From Cyprinodon diabolis (Eukaryota; Chordata; Actinopteri; Cyprinodontiformes; Cyprinodontidae): a stretch of 64,000 nt of DNA. A program made the position numbers and the translations under genes. This document shows positions 26,701-39,300 of the stretch, piece after piece. The stretch covers positions 28,128 through 92,127 of the forward strand of contig JARPUW010000032.1 of the NCBI GenBank assembly GCA_030533445.1, written 5' to 3'. Numbering within the stretch: the stretch's first letter is position 1; the number at the start of each line of letters is the position of its first letter. Under the pieces are notes generated by a model. That model worked only from the letters and a program-made list of their open reading frames with translations, searched no databases and was not told the origin of the DNA.

Positions 26701-28029
26701 CCTCTGGAGTTGTAACAGACAAACCATTAATGATACAGCCATGATCTTTTCTGGCAATCATCTAGAGCTGAAAACTAACAATATAAAGTAGATTTGAGCA
26801 CATGTTTTTGGTTCCAAGCTTCAAAACAGAAGTTGAGGCCAAAACGCTCTTTTCACAGTGAGATAATGCCATTTTGGCCTCTGGAGTTGTAACAGACAAA
26901 CCATTAATGATACAGCCATGATCTTTTCTGGCAATCATCTAGAGCTGAAAACTAACAATATAAAGTAGATTTGAGCAGATGTTTTTGGTTCCAAGCTTCA
27001 AAACAGAAGTTGAGGCCAAAATGCTCTTTTCACAGTGAGATAATGCCATTTTGGCCTCTGGAGTTGTAACAGACAAACCATTAATGATACAGCCATGATC
27101 TTTTCTGGCAATCATCTAGTGCTGAAAACTAACAATATAAAGTAGATTTGAGCAGATGTTTTTGGTTCCAAGCTTCAAAACAGAAGTTGAGGCCAAAACG
27201 CTCTTTTCACAGTGAGATAATGCCATTTTGGCCTCTGGAGTTGTAACAGACAAACCATTAATGATACAGCCATGATCTTTTCTGGCAATCATCTAGAGCT
27301 GAAAACTAACAATATAAAGTAGATTTGAGCAGATGTTTTTGGTTACAAGCTTCAAAACAGAAGGTTGAGGCCAAAACGCTCTTTTCACAGTGAGATAGTG
27401 CCATTTTGGCCTCTGGAGTTGTAACAGACAAACCATTAATGATACAGCCATGATCTTTTCTGGCAATCATCTAGAGCTGAAAACTAACAATATAAAGTAG
27501 ATTTGAGCAGATGTTTTTGGTTACAAGCTTCAAAACAGAAGGTTGAGGCCAAAACGCTCATTTCACAGTGAGATAATGCCATTTTGGCCTCTGGAGTTGT
27601 AACAGACAAACCATTAATGATACAGCCATGATCTTTTCTGGCAATCATCTAGAGCTGAAAACTAACAATATAAAGTAGATTTGAGCAGATGTTTTTGGTT
27701 ACAAGCTTCAAAACAGAAGGTTGAGGCCAAAACGCTCTTTTCACAGTGAGATAATGCCATTTTGGCCTCTGGAGTTGTAACAGACAAACCATTAATGATA
27801 CAGCCATGATCTTTTCTGGCAATCATCTAGAGCTGAAAACTAACAATATAAAGTAGATTTGAGCAGATGTTTTTGGTTACAAGCTTCAAAACAGAAGGTT
27901 GAGGCCAAAACGCTCTTTTCACAGTGAGATAATGCCATTTTGGCCTCTGGAGTTGTAACAGACAAACCATTAATGATACAGCCATGATCTTTTCTGGCAA
28001 TCATCTAGAGCTGAAAACTAACAATATAA
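20576..28029 (+). repeat. Region 3: 8-monomer HOR (1420 bp) and length variants
   Basis: Units start with a C15 monomer: 20576-21995 (8 monomers, 1420 bp), 21996-23769 (10, 1774 bp), 23770-25012 (7, 1243 bp), a lone starter 25013-25189, 25190-26786 (9, 1597 bp) and 26787-28029 (7, 1243 bp). Base order: C15 hybrid; T59/T157; consensus; 178-bp G80; 178-bp A64; 178-bp; 178-bp; C25/T40/A64. Length variants gain or lose whole monomers, as expected from in-register unequal crossover. Confidence 0.86.
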
Positions 28030-28915
28030 AGTAGATTTGAGCAGATGTTTTTGCTTCCAAGCTTCAAATCAGAAGTTGAGGCCAAAACGCTCATTTCACA
28101 GTGAGATAATGCCATTTTGGCCTCTGGAGTTGTAACAGACAAACCATTAATGATACAGCCATGATCTTTTCTGGCAATCATCTAGTGCTGAAAACTAACA
28201 ATATAAAGTAGATTTGAGCAGATGTTTTTGGTTCCAAGCTTCAAAACAGAAGTTGAGGCCAAAACGCTCTTTTCACAGTGAGATAATGCCATTTTGGCCT
28301 CTGGAGTTGTAACAGACAAACCATTAATGATACAGCCATGATCTTTTCTGGCAATCATCTAGAGCTGAAAACTAACAATATAAAGTAGATTTGAGCAGAT
28401 GTTTTTGGTTACAAGCTTCAAAACAGAAGGTTGAGGCCAAAACGCTCTTTTCACAGTGAGATAATGCCATTTTGGCCTCTGGAGTTGTAACAGACAAACC
28501 ATTAATGATACAGCCATGATCTTTTCTGGCAATCATCTAGAGCTGAAAACTAACAATATAAAGTAGATTTGAGCACATGTTTATGGTTCCAAGCTTCAAA
28601 ACAGAACTTGAGGCCAAAACGCTCATTTCACAGTGAGATAATGCCATTTTGGCCTCTGGAGTTGTAACAGACAAACCATTAATGATACAGCCATGATCTT
28701 TTCTGGCAATCATCTAGAGCTGAAAACTAACAATATAAAGTAGATATGAGCAGATGTTTTTGGTTCCAAGCTTCAAAACAGAAGTTGAGGCCAAAACGCT
28801 CTTTTCACAGTGAGATAATGCCATTTTGGCCTCTGGAGTTGTAACAGACAAACCATTAATGATACAGCCATGATCTTTTCTGGCAATCATCTAGAGCTGA
28901 AAACGAACAATATAA
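28030..28915 (+). repeat. 5-monomer block matching 2842-3727 and 13130-14015
   Basis: Order C25/T40/A64/T157; consensus; 178-bp; C15/A22/C46/A64; A8+G167, total 886 bp, identical in order and length to both region 1 segments. It separates region 3 from region 4 and ends directly at the monomer with the 13-bp deletion. Confidence 0.83.
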
Positions 28916-29079
28916 AGTAGATTTGAGCAGATGTTTTTGGTTCCAAGCTTCAAAACAGAACGCTCTTTTCACAGTGAGATAATGCCATTTTGGCCTCTGG
29001 AGTTGTAACAGACAAACCATTAATGATACAGCCATGATCTTTTCTGGCAATCATCTAGAGCTGAAAACTAACAATATAA
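28916..29079 (+). repeat. 164-bp monomer with a 13-bp deletion
   Basis: The usual gaagttgaggccaaaacgctc region reads gaacgctc, a loss of 13 bases with 2-bp aa microhomology. The deletion removes the left arm of the inverted repeat, so this is the only copy I found without it. It lies at a switch point: region 1-type order to the left, region 2-type order to the right (next monomers at 29080 and 29257 match 19334 and 19511). Confidence 0.9.
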
Positions 29080-31028
29080 AAAAGATTTGAGCAGATGTTT
29101 ATGGTTCCAAGCTTCAAAACAGAAGTTGAGGCCAAAACGCTCATTTCACAGTGAGATAATGCCATTTTGGCCTCTGGAGTTGTAACAGACAAACCATTAA
29201 TGATACAGCCATGATCTTTTCTGGCAATCATCTAGTGCTGAAAACTAACAATATAAAGTAGATTTGAGCAGTTGTTTTTGGTTCCAAGCTTCAAAACAGA
29301 AGTTGAGGCCAAAACGCTCTTTTCACAGTGAGATAATGCCATTTTGGCCTCTGGAGTTGTAACAGACAAACCATTAATGATACAGCCATGATCTTTTCTG
29401 GCAATCATCTAGAGCTGAAAACTAACAATATAAAGTAGATTTGAGCAGATGTTTTTGGTTCCAAGCTTCAAAACAGAAGTTGAGGCCAAAACGCTCTTTT
29501 CACAGTGAGATAATGCCATTTTGGCCTCTGGAGTTGTAACAGACAAACCATTAATGATACAGCCATGATCTCTTCTGGCAATCATCTAGAGCTGAAAACT
29601 AACAATATAAAGTAGATTTGAGCAGATGTTTTTGGTTACAAGCTTCAAAACAGAAGGTTGAGGCCAAAACGCTCTTTTCACGGTGAGATAGTGCCATTTT
29701 GGCCTCTGGAGTTGTAACAGACAAACCATTAATGATACAGCCATGATCTTTTCTGGCAATCATCTAGAGCTGAAAACTAACAATATAAAGTAGATTTGAG
29801 CAGATGTTTTTGGTTACAAGCTTCAAAACAGAAGTTGAGGCCAAAACGCTCTTTTCACAGTGAGATAATGCCATTTTGGCCTCTGGAGTTGTAACAGACA
29901 AACCATTAATGATACAGCCATGATCTTTTCTGGCAATCATCTAGTGCTGAAAACTAACAATATAAAGTAGATTTGAGCAGATGTTTTTGGTTCCAAGCTT
30001 CAAAACAGAAGTTGAGGCCAAAACGCTCTTTTCACAGTGAGATAGTGCCATTTTGGCCTCTGGAGTTGTAACAGACAAACCATTAATGATACAGCCATGA
30101 TCTTTTCTGGCAATCATCTAGAGCTGAAAACTAACAATATAAAGTAGATTTGAGCAGATGTTTTTGCTTCCAAGCTTCAAATCAGAAGTTGAGGCCAAAA
30201 CGCTCATTTCACAGTGAGATAATGCCATTTTGGCCTCTGGAGTTGTAACAGACAAACCATTAATGATACAGCCATGATCTTTTCTGGCAATCATCTAGAG
30301 CTGAAAACTAACAATATAAAGTAGATTTGAGCAGATGTTTATGGTTCCAAGCTTCAAAACAGAAGTTGAGGCCAAAACGCTCATTTCACAGTGAGATAAT
30401 GCCATTTTGGCCTCTGGAGTTGTAACAGACAAACCATTAATGATACAGCCATGATCTTTTCTGGCAATCATCTAGAGCTGAAAACTAACAATATAAAAAA
30501 GATTTGAGCAGATGTTTATGGTTCCAAGCTTCAAAACAGAAGTTGAGGCCAAAACGCTCATTTCACAGTGAGATAATGCCATTTTGGCCTCTGGAGTTGT
30601 AACAGACAAACCATTAATGATACAGCCATGATCTTTTCTGGCAATCATCTAGAGCTGAAAACTAACAATATAAAGTAGATTTGAGCAGATGTTTTTGGTT
30701 CCAAGCTTCAAAACAGAAGTTGAGGCCAAAACGCTCTTTTCACAGTGAGATAATGCCATTTTGGCCTCTGGAGTTGTAACAGACAAACCATTAATGATAC
30801 AGCCATGATCTCTTCTGGCAATCATCTAGAGCTGAAAACTAACAATATAAAGTAGATTTGAGCAGATGTTTTTGGTTACAAGCTTCAAAACAGAAGGTTG
30901 AGGCCAAAACGCTCTTTTCACGGTGAGATAGTGCCATTTTGGCCTCTGGAGTTGTAACAGACAAACCATTAATGATACAGCCATGATCTTTTCTGGCAAT
31001 CATCTAGAGCTGAAAACTAACAATATAA

Positions 31029-32266
31029 AGTAGATTTGAGCAGATGTTTTTGGTTCCAAGCTTCAAAACAGAAGTTGAGGCCAAAACGCTCTTTTCACAG
31101 TGAGATAATGCCATTTTGGCCTCTGGAGTTGTAACAGACAAACCATTAATGATACAGCCATGATCTTTTCTGGCAATCATCTAGTGCTGAAAACTAACAA
31201 TATAAAGTAGATTTGAGCAGATGTTTTGGTTCCAAGCTTCAAAACAGAAGTTGAGGCCAAAACGCTCCTTTCACAGTGAGATAATGCCATTTTGGCCTCT
31301 GGAGTTGTAACAGACAAACCATTAATGATACAGCCATGATCTTTTCTGGCAATCATCTAGAGCTGAAAACTAACAATATAAAGTAGATTTGAGCAGATGT
31401 TTTTGCTTCTAAGCTTCAAATCAGAGGTTGAGGCCAAAACGCTCATTTCACAGTGAGATAATGCCATTTTGGCCTCTGGAGTTGTAACAGACAAACCATT
31501 AATGATACAGCCATGATCTTTTCTGGCAATCATCTAGAGCTGAAAACTAACAATATAAAGTAGATTTGAGCAGATGTTTATGGTTCCAAGCTTCAAAACA
31601 GAAGTTGAGGCCAAAACGCTCATTTCACAGTGAGATAATGCCATTTTGGCCTCTGGAGTTGTAACAGACAAACCATTAATGATACAGCCATGATCTTTTC
31701 TGGCAATCATCTAGAGCTGAAAACTAACAATATAAAGTAGATTTGAGCAGATGTTTTTGGTTCCAAGCTTCAAAACAGAAGTTGAGGCCAAAACGCTCTT
31801 TTCACAGTGAGATAATGCCATTTTGGCCTCTGGAGTTGTAACAGACAAACCATTAATGATACAGCCATGATCTTTTCTGGCAATCATCTAGAGCTGAAAA
31901 CTAACAATATAAAGTATATTTGAGCAGATGTTTTTGCTTCCAAGCTTCAAATAAGAAGTTGAGGCCAAAACGCTCATTTCACAGTGAGATAATGCCATTT
32001 TGGCCTCTGGAGTTGTAACAGACAAACCATTAATGATACAGCCATGATCTTTTCTGGCAATCATCTAGAGCTGAAAACTAACAATATAAAGTAGATTTGA
32101 GCAGATGTTTATGGTTCCAAGCTTCAAAACAGAAGTTGAGGCCAAAACGCTCATTTCACAGTGAGATAATGCCATTTTGGCCTCTGGAGTTGTAACAGAC
32201 AAACCATTAATGATACAGCCATGATCTTTTCTGGCAATCATCTAGAGCTGAAAACTAACAATATAA
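31029..32266 (+). repeat. Precursor-like N-H-I-J-K-L segment
   Basis: Seven monomers run T157 consensus, C64, C25/T29/G45, A22/A64, consensus, C25/T40/A41, A22/A64. This matches HOR order N H I J K L, except that the K-position monomer (31736-31912) lacks the T103 that defines type K in region 5, and the H-position monomer is one T short (176 bp). It therefore looks like a sister or ancestor of the HOR core. Confidence 0.72.
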
Positions 32267-32975
32267 AGTAGATATGAGCAGATGTTTTTGGTTCCAAGCT
32301 TCAAAACAGAAGTTGAGGCCAAAACGCTCTTTTCACAGTGAGATAATGCCATTTTGGCCTCTGGAGTTGTAACAGACAAACCATTAATGATACAGCCATG
32401 ATCTTTTCTGGCAATCATCTAGAGCTGAAAACGAACAATATAAAGTAGATTTGAGCAGATGTTTTTGGTTACAAGCTTCAAAACAGAAGGTTGAGGCCAA
32501 AACGCTCTTTTCACAGTGAGATAATGCCATTTTGGCCTCTGGAGTTGTAACAGACAAACCATTAATGATATAGCCATGATCTTTTCTGGCAATCATCTAG
32601 AGCTGAAAACTAACAATATAAAGTAGATTTGAGCAGATGTTTTTGCTTCCAAGCTTCAAATCAGAGGTTGAGGCCAAAACGGTCATTTCACAGTGAGATA
32701 ATGCCATTTTGGCGTCTGGAGTTGTAACAGACAAACCATTAATGATACAGCCATGATCTTTTCTGGCAATCATCTAGAGCTGAAAACTAACAATATAAAG
32801 TAGATTTGAGCAGATGTTTATGGTTCCAAGCTTCAAAACAGAAGTTGAGGCCAAAACGCTCATTTCACAGTGAGATAATGCCATTTTGGCCTCTGGAGTT
32901 GTAACAGACAAACCATTAATGATACAGCCATGATCTTTTCTGGCAATCATCTAGAGCTGAAAACTAACAATATAA

Positions 32976-35102
32976 AGTAGATATGAACAGATGTTTTTGG
33001 TTCCAAGCTTCAAAAAAGAAGTTGAGGCCAAAACGCTCTTTTCACAGTGAGATAATGCCATTTTGGCCTCTGGAGTTGTAACAGACAAACCATTAATGAT
33101 ACAGCCATGATCTTTTCTGGCAATCATCTAGTGCTGAAAACTAACAATATAAAGTAGATTTGAGCAGATGTTTTTGGTTACAAGCTTCAAAACAGAAGGT
33201 TGAGGCCAAAACGCTCTTTTCACAGAGAGATAATGCCATTTTGGCCTCTGGAGTTGTAACAGACAAACCATTAATGATACAGCCATGATCTTTTCTGGCA
33301 ATCATCTAGAGCTGAAAACTAACAATATAAAGTAGATTTAAGCAGATGTTTATGGTTCCAAGCTTCAAAATAGAAGTTGAGGCCAAAACGCTCATTTCAC
33401 AGTGAGATAATGCCATTTTGGCCTCTGGAGTTGTAACAGACAAACCATTAATGATACATCCATGATCTTTTCTGGCAATCATCTAGTGCTGAAAACTAAC
33501 AATATAAAGTAGATTTGAGCAGATGTTTTTGGTTCCAAGCTTCAAAACAGAAGTTGAGGCCAAAACGCTCATTTCACAGTGAGATAATGCCATTTTGGCC
33601 TCTGGAGTTGTAACAGACAAACCATTAATGATACAGCCATGATCTTTTCTGGCAATCATCTAGAGCTGAAAACTAACAATATAAAGTAGATTTGAGCAGA
33701 TGTTTTTGGTTACAAGCTTCAAAACAGAAGGTTGAGGCCAAAACGCTCTTTTCACAGTGAGATAATGCCATTTTGGCCTCTGGAGTTGTAACAGACAAAC
33801 CATTAATGATACAGCCATGATCTTTTCTGGCAATCATCTAGAGCTGAAAACTAACAATATAAAGTAGATTTGAGCAGATGTTTTTGGTTCCAAGCTTCAA
33901 AACAGAAGTTGAGGCCAAAACGCTCTTTTCACAGTGAGATAATGCCATTTTGGCCTCTGGAGTTGTAACAGACAAACCATTAATGATACAGCCATGATCT
34001 CTTCTGGCAATCATCTAGAGCTGAAAACTAACAATATAAAGTAGATTTGAGCAGATGTTTTTGGTTCCAAGCTTCAAAACAGAAGTTGAGGCCAAAACGC
34101 TCTTTTCACAGTGAGATAATGCCATTTTGGCCTCTGGAGTTGTAACAGACAAACCATTAATGATACAGCCATGATCTCTTCTGGCAATCATCTAGAGCTG
34201 AAAACTAACAATATAAAGTAGATTTGAGCAGATGTTTTTGGTTACAAGCTTCAAAACAGAAGGTTGAGGCCAAAACGCTCTTTTCACGGTGAGATAGTGC
34301 CATTTTGGCCTCTGGAGTTGTAACAGACAAACCATTAATGATACAGCCATGATCTTTTCTGGCAATCATCTAGAGCTGAAAACTAACAATATAAAGTAGA
34401 TTTGAGCAGATGTTTTTGGTTACAAGCTTCAAAACAGAAGTTGAGGCCAAAACGCTCTTTTCACAGTGAGATAATGCCATTTTGGCCTCTGGAGTTGTAA
34501 CAGACAAACCATTAATGATACAGCCATGATCTTTTCTGGCAATCATCTAGTGCTGAAAACTAACAATATAAAGTAGATTTGAGCAGATGTTTTTGGTTCC
34601 AAGCTTCAAAACAGAAGTTGAGGCCAAAACGCTCTTTTCACAGTGAGATAGTGCCATTTTGGCCTCTGGAGTTGTAACAGACAAACCATTAATGATACAG
34701 CCATGATCTTTTCTGGCAATCATCTAGAGCTGAAAACTAACAATATAAAGTAGATTTGAGCAGATGTTTTTGCTTCCAAGCTTCAAATCAGAAGTTGAGG
34801 CCAAAACGCTCATTTCACAGTGAGATAATGCCATTTTGGCCTCTGGAGTTGTAACAGACAAACCATTAATGATACAGCCATGATCTTTTCTGGCAATCAT
34901 CTAGAGCTGAAAACTAACAATATAAAGTAGATTTGAGCAGATGTTTATGGTTCCAAGCTTCAAAACAGAAGTTGAGGCCAAAACGCTCATTTCACAGTGA
35001 GATAATGCCATTTTGGCCTCTGGAGTTGTAACAGACAAACCATTAATGATACAGCCATGATCTTTTCTGGCAATCATCTAGAGCTGAAAACTAACAATAT
35101 AA
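32976..35102 (+). repeat. 12-monomer relic block, copy in region 4
   Basis: Partner of 15966-17915, with the same order of rare types plus one additional tandem C139 monomer (33863-34039 and 34040-34216), giving 2127 versus 1950 bp. Small differences (A64 at 33508-33684, atacatcc, cacagagag) show the copies have diverged more than those in region 5. Confidence 0.8.
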
Positions 35103-36165
35103 AGTAGATTTGAGCAGATGTTTTTGCTTCCAAGCTTCAAATCAGAGGTTGAGGCCAAAACGCTCATTTCACAGTGAGATAATGCCATTTTGGCGTCTGG
35201 AGTTGTAACAGACAAACCATTAATGATACAGCCATGATCTTTTCTGGCAATCATCTAGAGCTGAAAACTAACAATATAAAGTAGATTTGAGCAGATGTTT
35301 ATGGTTCCAAGCTTCAAAACAGAAGTTGAGGCCAAAACGCTCATTTCACAGTGAGATAATGCCATTTTGGCCTCTGGAGTTGTAACAGACAAACCATTAA
35401 TGATACAGCCATGATCTTTTCTGGCAATCATCTAGAGCTGAAAACTAACAATATAAAGTAGATATGAACAGATGTTTTTGGTTCCAAGCTTCAAAACAGA
35501 AGTTGAGGCCAAAACGCTCTTTTCACAGTGAGATAATGCCATTTTGGCCTCTGGAGTTGTAACAGACAAACCATTAATGATACAGCCATGATCTTTTCTG
35601 GCAATCATCTAGTGCTGAAAACTAACAATATAAAGTAGATTTGAGCAGATTTTTTTGGTTCCAAGCTTCAAAACAGAAGTTGAGGCCAAAACGCTCTTTT
35701 CACAGTGAGATAATGCCATTTTGGCCTCTGGAGTTGTAACAGACAAACCATTAATGATACAGCCATGATCTTTTCTGGCAATCATCTAGAGCTGAAAACT
35801 AACAATATAAAGTAGATTTAAGCAGATGTTTATGGTTCCAAGCTTCAAAATAGAAGTTGAGGCCAAAACGCTCATTTCACAGTGAGATAATGCCATTTTG
35901 GCCTCTGGAGTTGTAACAGACAAACCATTAATGATACAGCCATGATCTTTTCTGGCAATCATCTAGAGCTGAAAACGAACAATATAAAGTAGATTTGAGC
36001 AGATGTTTTTGGTTACAAGCTTCAAAACAGAAGGTTGAGGCCAAAACGCTCTTCTCACAGTGAGATAATGCCATTTTGGCCTCTGGAGTTGTAACAGACA
36101 AACCATTAATGATACAGCCATGATCTTTTCTGGCAATCATCTAGAGCTGAAAACTAACAATATAA

Positions 36166-36338
36166 AGTAGATTTGAGCAGATGTTTTTGGTTCCAAGCTT
36201 CAAAACAGAAGTTGAGGCCAAAACGCTCTTTTCACAGTGAGATAATGCCATTTTGGCCTCTGGAGTTGTAACAAACCATTAATGATACAGCCATGATCTC
36301 TTCTGGCAATCATCTAGAGCTGAAAACTAACAATATAA
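36166..36338 (+). repeat. 173-bp monomer with a 4-base deletion
   Basis: The usual gtaacagacaaacc reads gtaacaaacc, which fits slippage between the two ACA repeats. It also carries C139. The same allele occurs at 50870-51042 and nowhere else that I saw, which ties the two long segments together. Confidence 0.92.
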
Positions 36339-39300
36339 AGTAGATTTGAGCAGATGTTTTTAGTTACAAGCTTCAAAACAGAAGGTTGAGGCCAAAACGC
36401 TCTTTTCACGGTGAGATAGTGCCATTTTGGCCTCTGGAGTTGTAACAGACAAACCATTAATGATACAGCCATGATCTTTTCTGGCAATCATCTAGAGCTG
36501 AAAACTAACAATATAAAGTAGATTTGAGCAGATGTTTTTGGTTCCAAGCTTCAAAACAGAAGTTGAGGCCAAAACGCTCTTTTCACAGTGAGATAATGCC
36601 ATTTTGGCCTCTGGAGTTGTAACAGACAAACCATTAATGATACAGCCATGATCTTTTCTGGCAATCATCTAGTGCTGAAAACTAACAATATAAAGTAGAT
36701 TTGAGCAGATGTTTTTGGTTCCAAGCTTCAAAACAGAAGTTGAGGCCAAAACGCTCCTTTCACAGTGAGATAATGCCATTTTGGCCTCTGGAGTTGTAAC
36801 AGACAAACCATTAATGATACAGCCATGATCTTTTCTGGCAATCATCTAGAGCTGAAAACTAACAATATAAAGTAGATTTGAGCAGATGTTTTTGCTTCTA
36901 AGCTTCAAATCAGAGGTTGAGGCCAAAACGCTCATTTCACAGTGAGATAATGCCATTTTGGCCTCTGGAGTTGTAACAGACAAACCATTAATGATACAGC
37001 CATGATCTTTTCTGGCAATCATCTAGAGCTGAAAACTAACAATATAAAGTAGATTTGAGCAGATGTTTATGGTTCCAAGCTTCAAAACAGAAGTTGAGGC
37101 CAAAACGCTCATTTCACAGTGAGATAATGCCATTTTGGCCTCTGGAGTTGTAACAGACAAACCATTAATGATACAGCCATGATCTTTTCTGGCAATCATC
37201 TAGAGCTGAAAACTAACAATATAAAGTAGATTTGAGCAGATGTTTTTGGTTCCAAGCTTCAAAACAGAAGTTGAGGCCAAAACGCTCTTTTCACAGTGAG
37301 ATAATGCCATTTTGGCCTCTGGAGTTTTAACAGACAAACCATTAATGATACAGCCATGATCTTTTCTGGCAATCATCTAGAGCTGAAAACTAACAATATA
37401 AAGTAGATTTGAGCAGATGTTTTTGCTTCCAAGCTTCAAATAAGAAGTTGAGGCCAAAACGCTCATTTCACAGTGAGATAATGCCATTTTGGCCTCTGGA
37501 GTTGTAACAGACAAACCATTAATGATACAGCCATGATCTTTTCTGGCAATCATCTAGAGCTGAAAACTAACAATATAAAGTAGATTTGAGCAGATGTTTT
37601 TAGTTACAAGCTTCAAAACAGAAGGTTGAGGCCAAAACGCTCTTTTCACGGTGAGATAGTGCCATTTTGGCCTCTGGAGTTGTAACAGACAAACCATTAA
37701 TGATACAGCCATGATCTTTTCTGGCAATCATCTAGAGCTGAAAACTAACAATATAAAGTAGATTTGAGCAGATGTTTTTGGTTCCAAGCTTCAAAACAGA
37801 AGTTGAGGCCAAAACGCTCTTTTCACAGTGAGATAATGCCATTTTGGCCTCTGGAGTTGTAACAGACAAACCATTAATGATACAGCCATGATCTTTTCTG
37901 GCAATCATCTAGTGCTGAAAACTAACAATATAAAGTAGATTTGAGCAGATGTTTTTGGTTCCAAGCTTCAAAACAGAAGTTGAGGCCAAAACGCTCTTTT
38001 CACAGTGAGATAATGCCATTTTGGCCTCTGGAGTTTTAACAGACAAACCATTAATGATACAGCCATGATCTTTTCTGGCAATCATCTAGAGCTGAAAACT
38101 AACAATATAAAGTAGATTTGAGCAGATGTTTTTGCTTCCAAGCTTCAAATAAGAAGTTGAGGCCAAAACGCTCATTTCACAGTGAGATAATGCCATTTTG
38201 GCCTCTGGAGTTGTAACAGACAAACCATTAATGATACAGCCATGATCTTTTCTGGCAATCATCTAGAGCTGAAAACTAACAATATAAAGTAGATTTGAGC
38301 AGATGTTTTTAGTTACAAGCTTCAAAACAGAAGGTTGAGGCCAAAACGCTCTTTTCACGGTGAGATAGTGCCATTTTGGCCTCTGGAGTTGTAACAGACA
38401 AACCATTAATGATACAGCCATGATCTTTTCTGGCAATCATCTAGAGCTGAAAACTAACAATATAAAGTAGATTTGAGCAGATGTTTTTGGTTCCAAGCTT
38501 CAAAACAGAAGTTGAGGCCAAAACGCTCTTTTCACAGTGAGATAATGCCATTTTGGCCTCTGGAGTTGTAACAGACAAACCATTAATGATACAGCCATGA
38601 TCTTTTCTGGCAATCATCTAGTGCTGAAAACTAACAATATAAAGTAGATTTGAGCAGATGTTTTTGGTTCCAAGCTTCAAAACAGAAGTTGAGGCCAAAA
38701 CGCTCCTTTCACAGTGAGATAATGCCATTTTGGCCTCTGGAGTTGTAACAGACAAACCATTAATGATACAGCCATGATCTTTTCTGGCAATCATCTAGAG
38801 CTGAAAACTAACAATATAAAGTAGATTTGAGCAGATGTTTTTGCTTCTAAGCTTCAAATCAGAGGTTGAGGCCAAAACGCTCATTTCACAGTGAGATAAT
38901 GCCATTTTGGCCTCTGGAGTTGTAACAGACAAACCATTAATGATACAGCCATGATCTTTTCTGGCAATCATCTAGAGCTGAAAACTAACAATATAAAGTA
39001 GATTTGAGCAGATGTTTATGGTTCCAAGCTTCAAAACAGAAGTTGAGGCCAAAACGCTCATTTCACAGTGAGATAATGCCATTTTGGCCTCTGGAGTTGT
39101 AACAGACAAACCATTAATGATACAGCCATGATCTTTTCTGGCAATCATCTAGAGCTGAAAACTAACAATATAAAGTAGATTTGAGCAGATGTTTTTAGTT
39201 ACAAGCTTCAAAACAGAAGGTTGAGGCCAAAACGCTCTTTTCACGGTGAGATAGTGCCATTTTGGCCTCTGGAGTTGTAACAGACAAACCATTAATGATA

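Larger units (their letters stand above)
28916..36165 (+). repeat. Region 4: heterogeneous array (41 monomers) with HOR precursors
   Basis: The order is irregular and carries many alleles shared with region 2 (aaaaagatttg junction, gcagttg, C139, G71+G80, A8+A11, A10/T41). It also holds the first C64, T29-with-C25, and T40/A41 monomers that become types H, I and L of region 5. Private changes include a 176-bp copy (31206-31381), agtatattt (31913), gatatagcc (32444-32621), cacagagag (33153-33330), atacatcc (33331-33507), gatttttttgg (35634-35810) and cttctcac (35988-36165). Confidence 0.8.
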
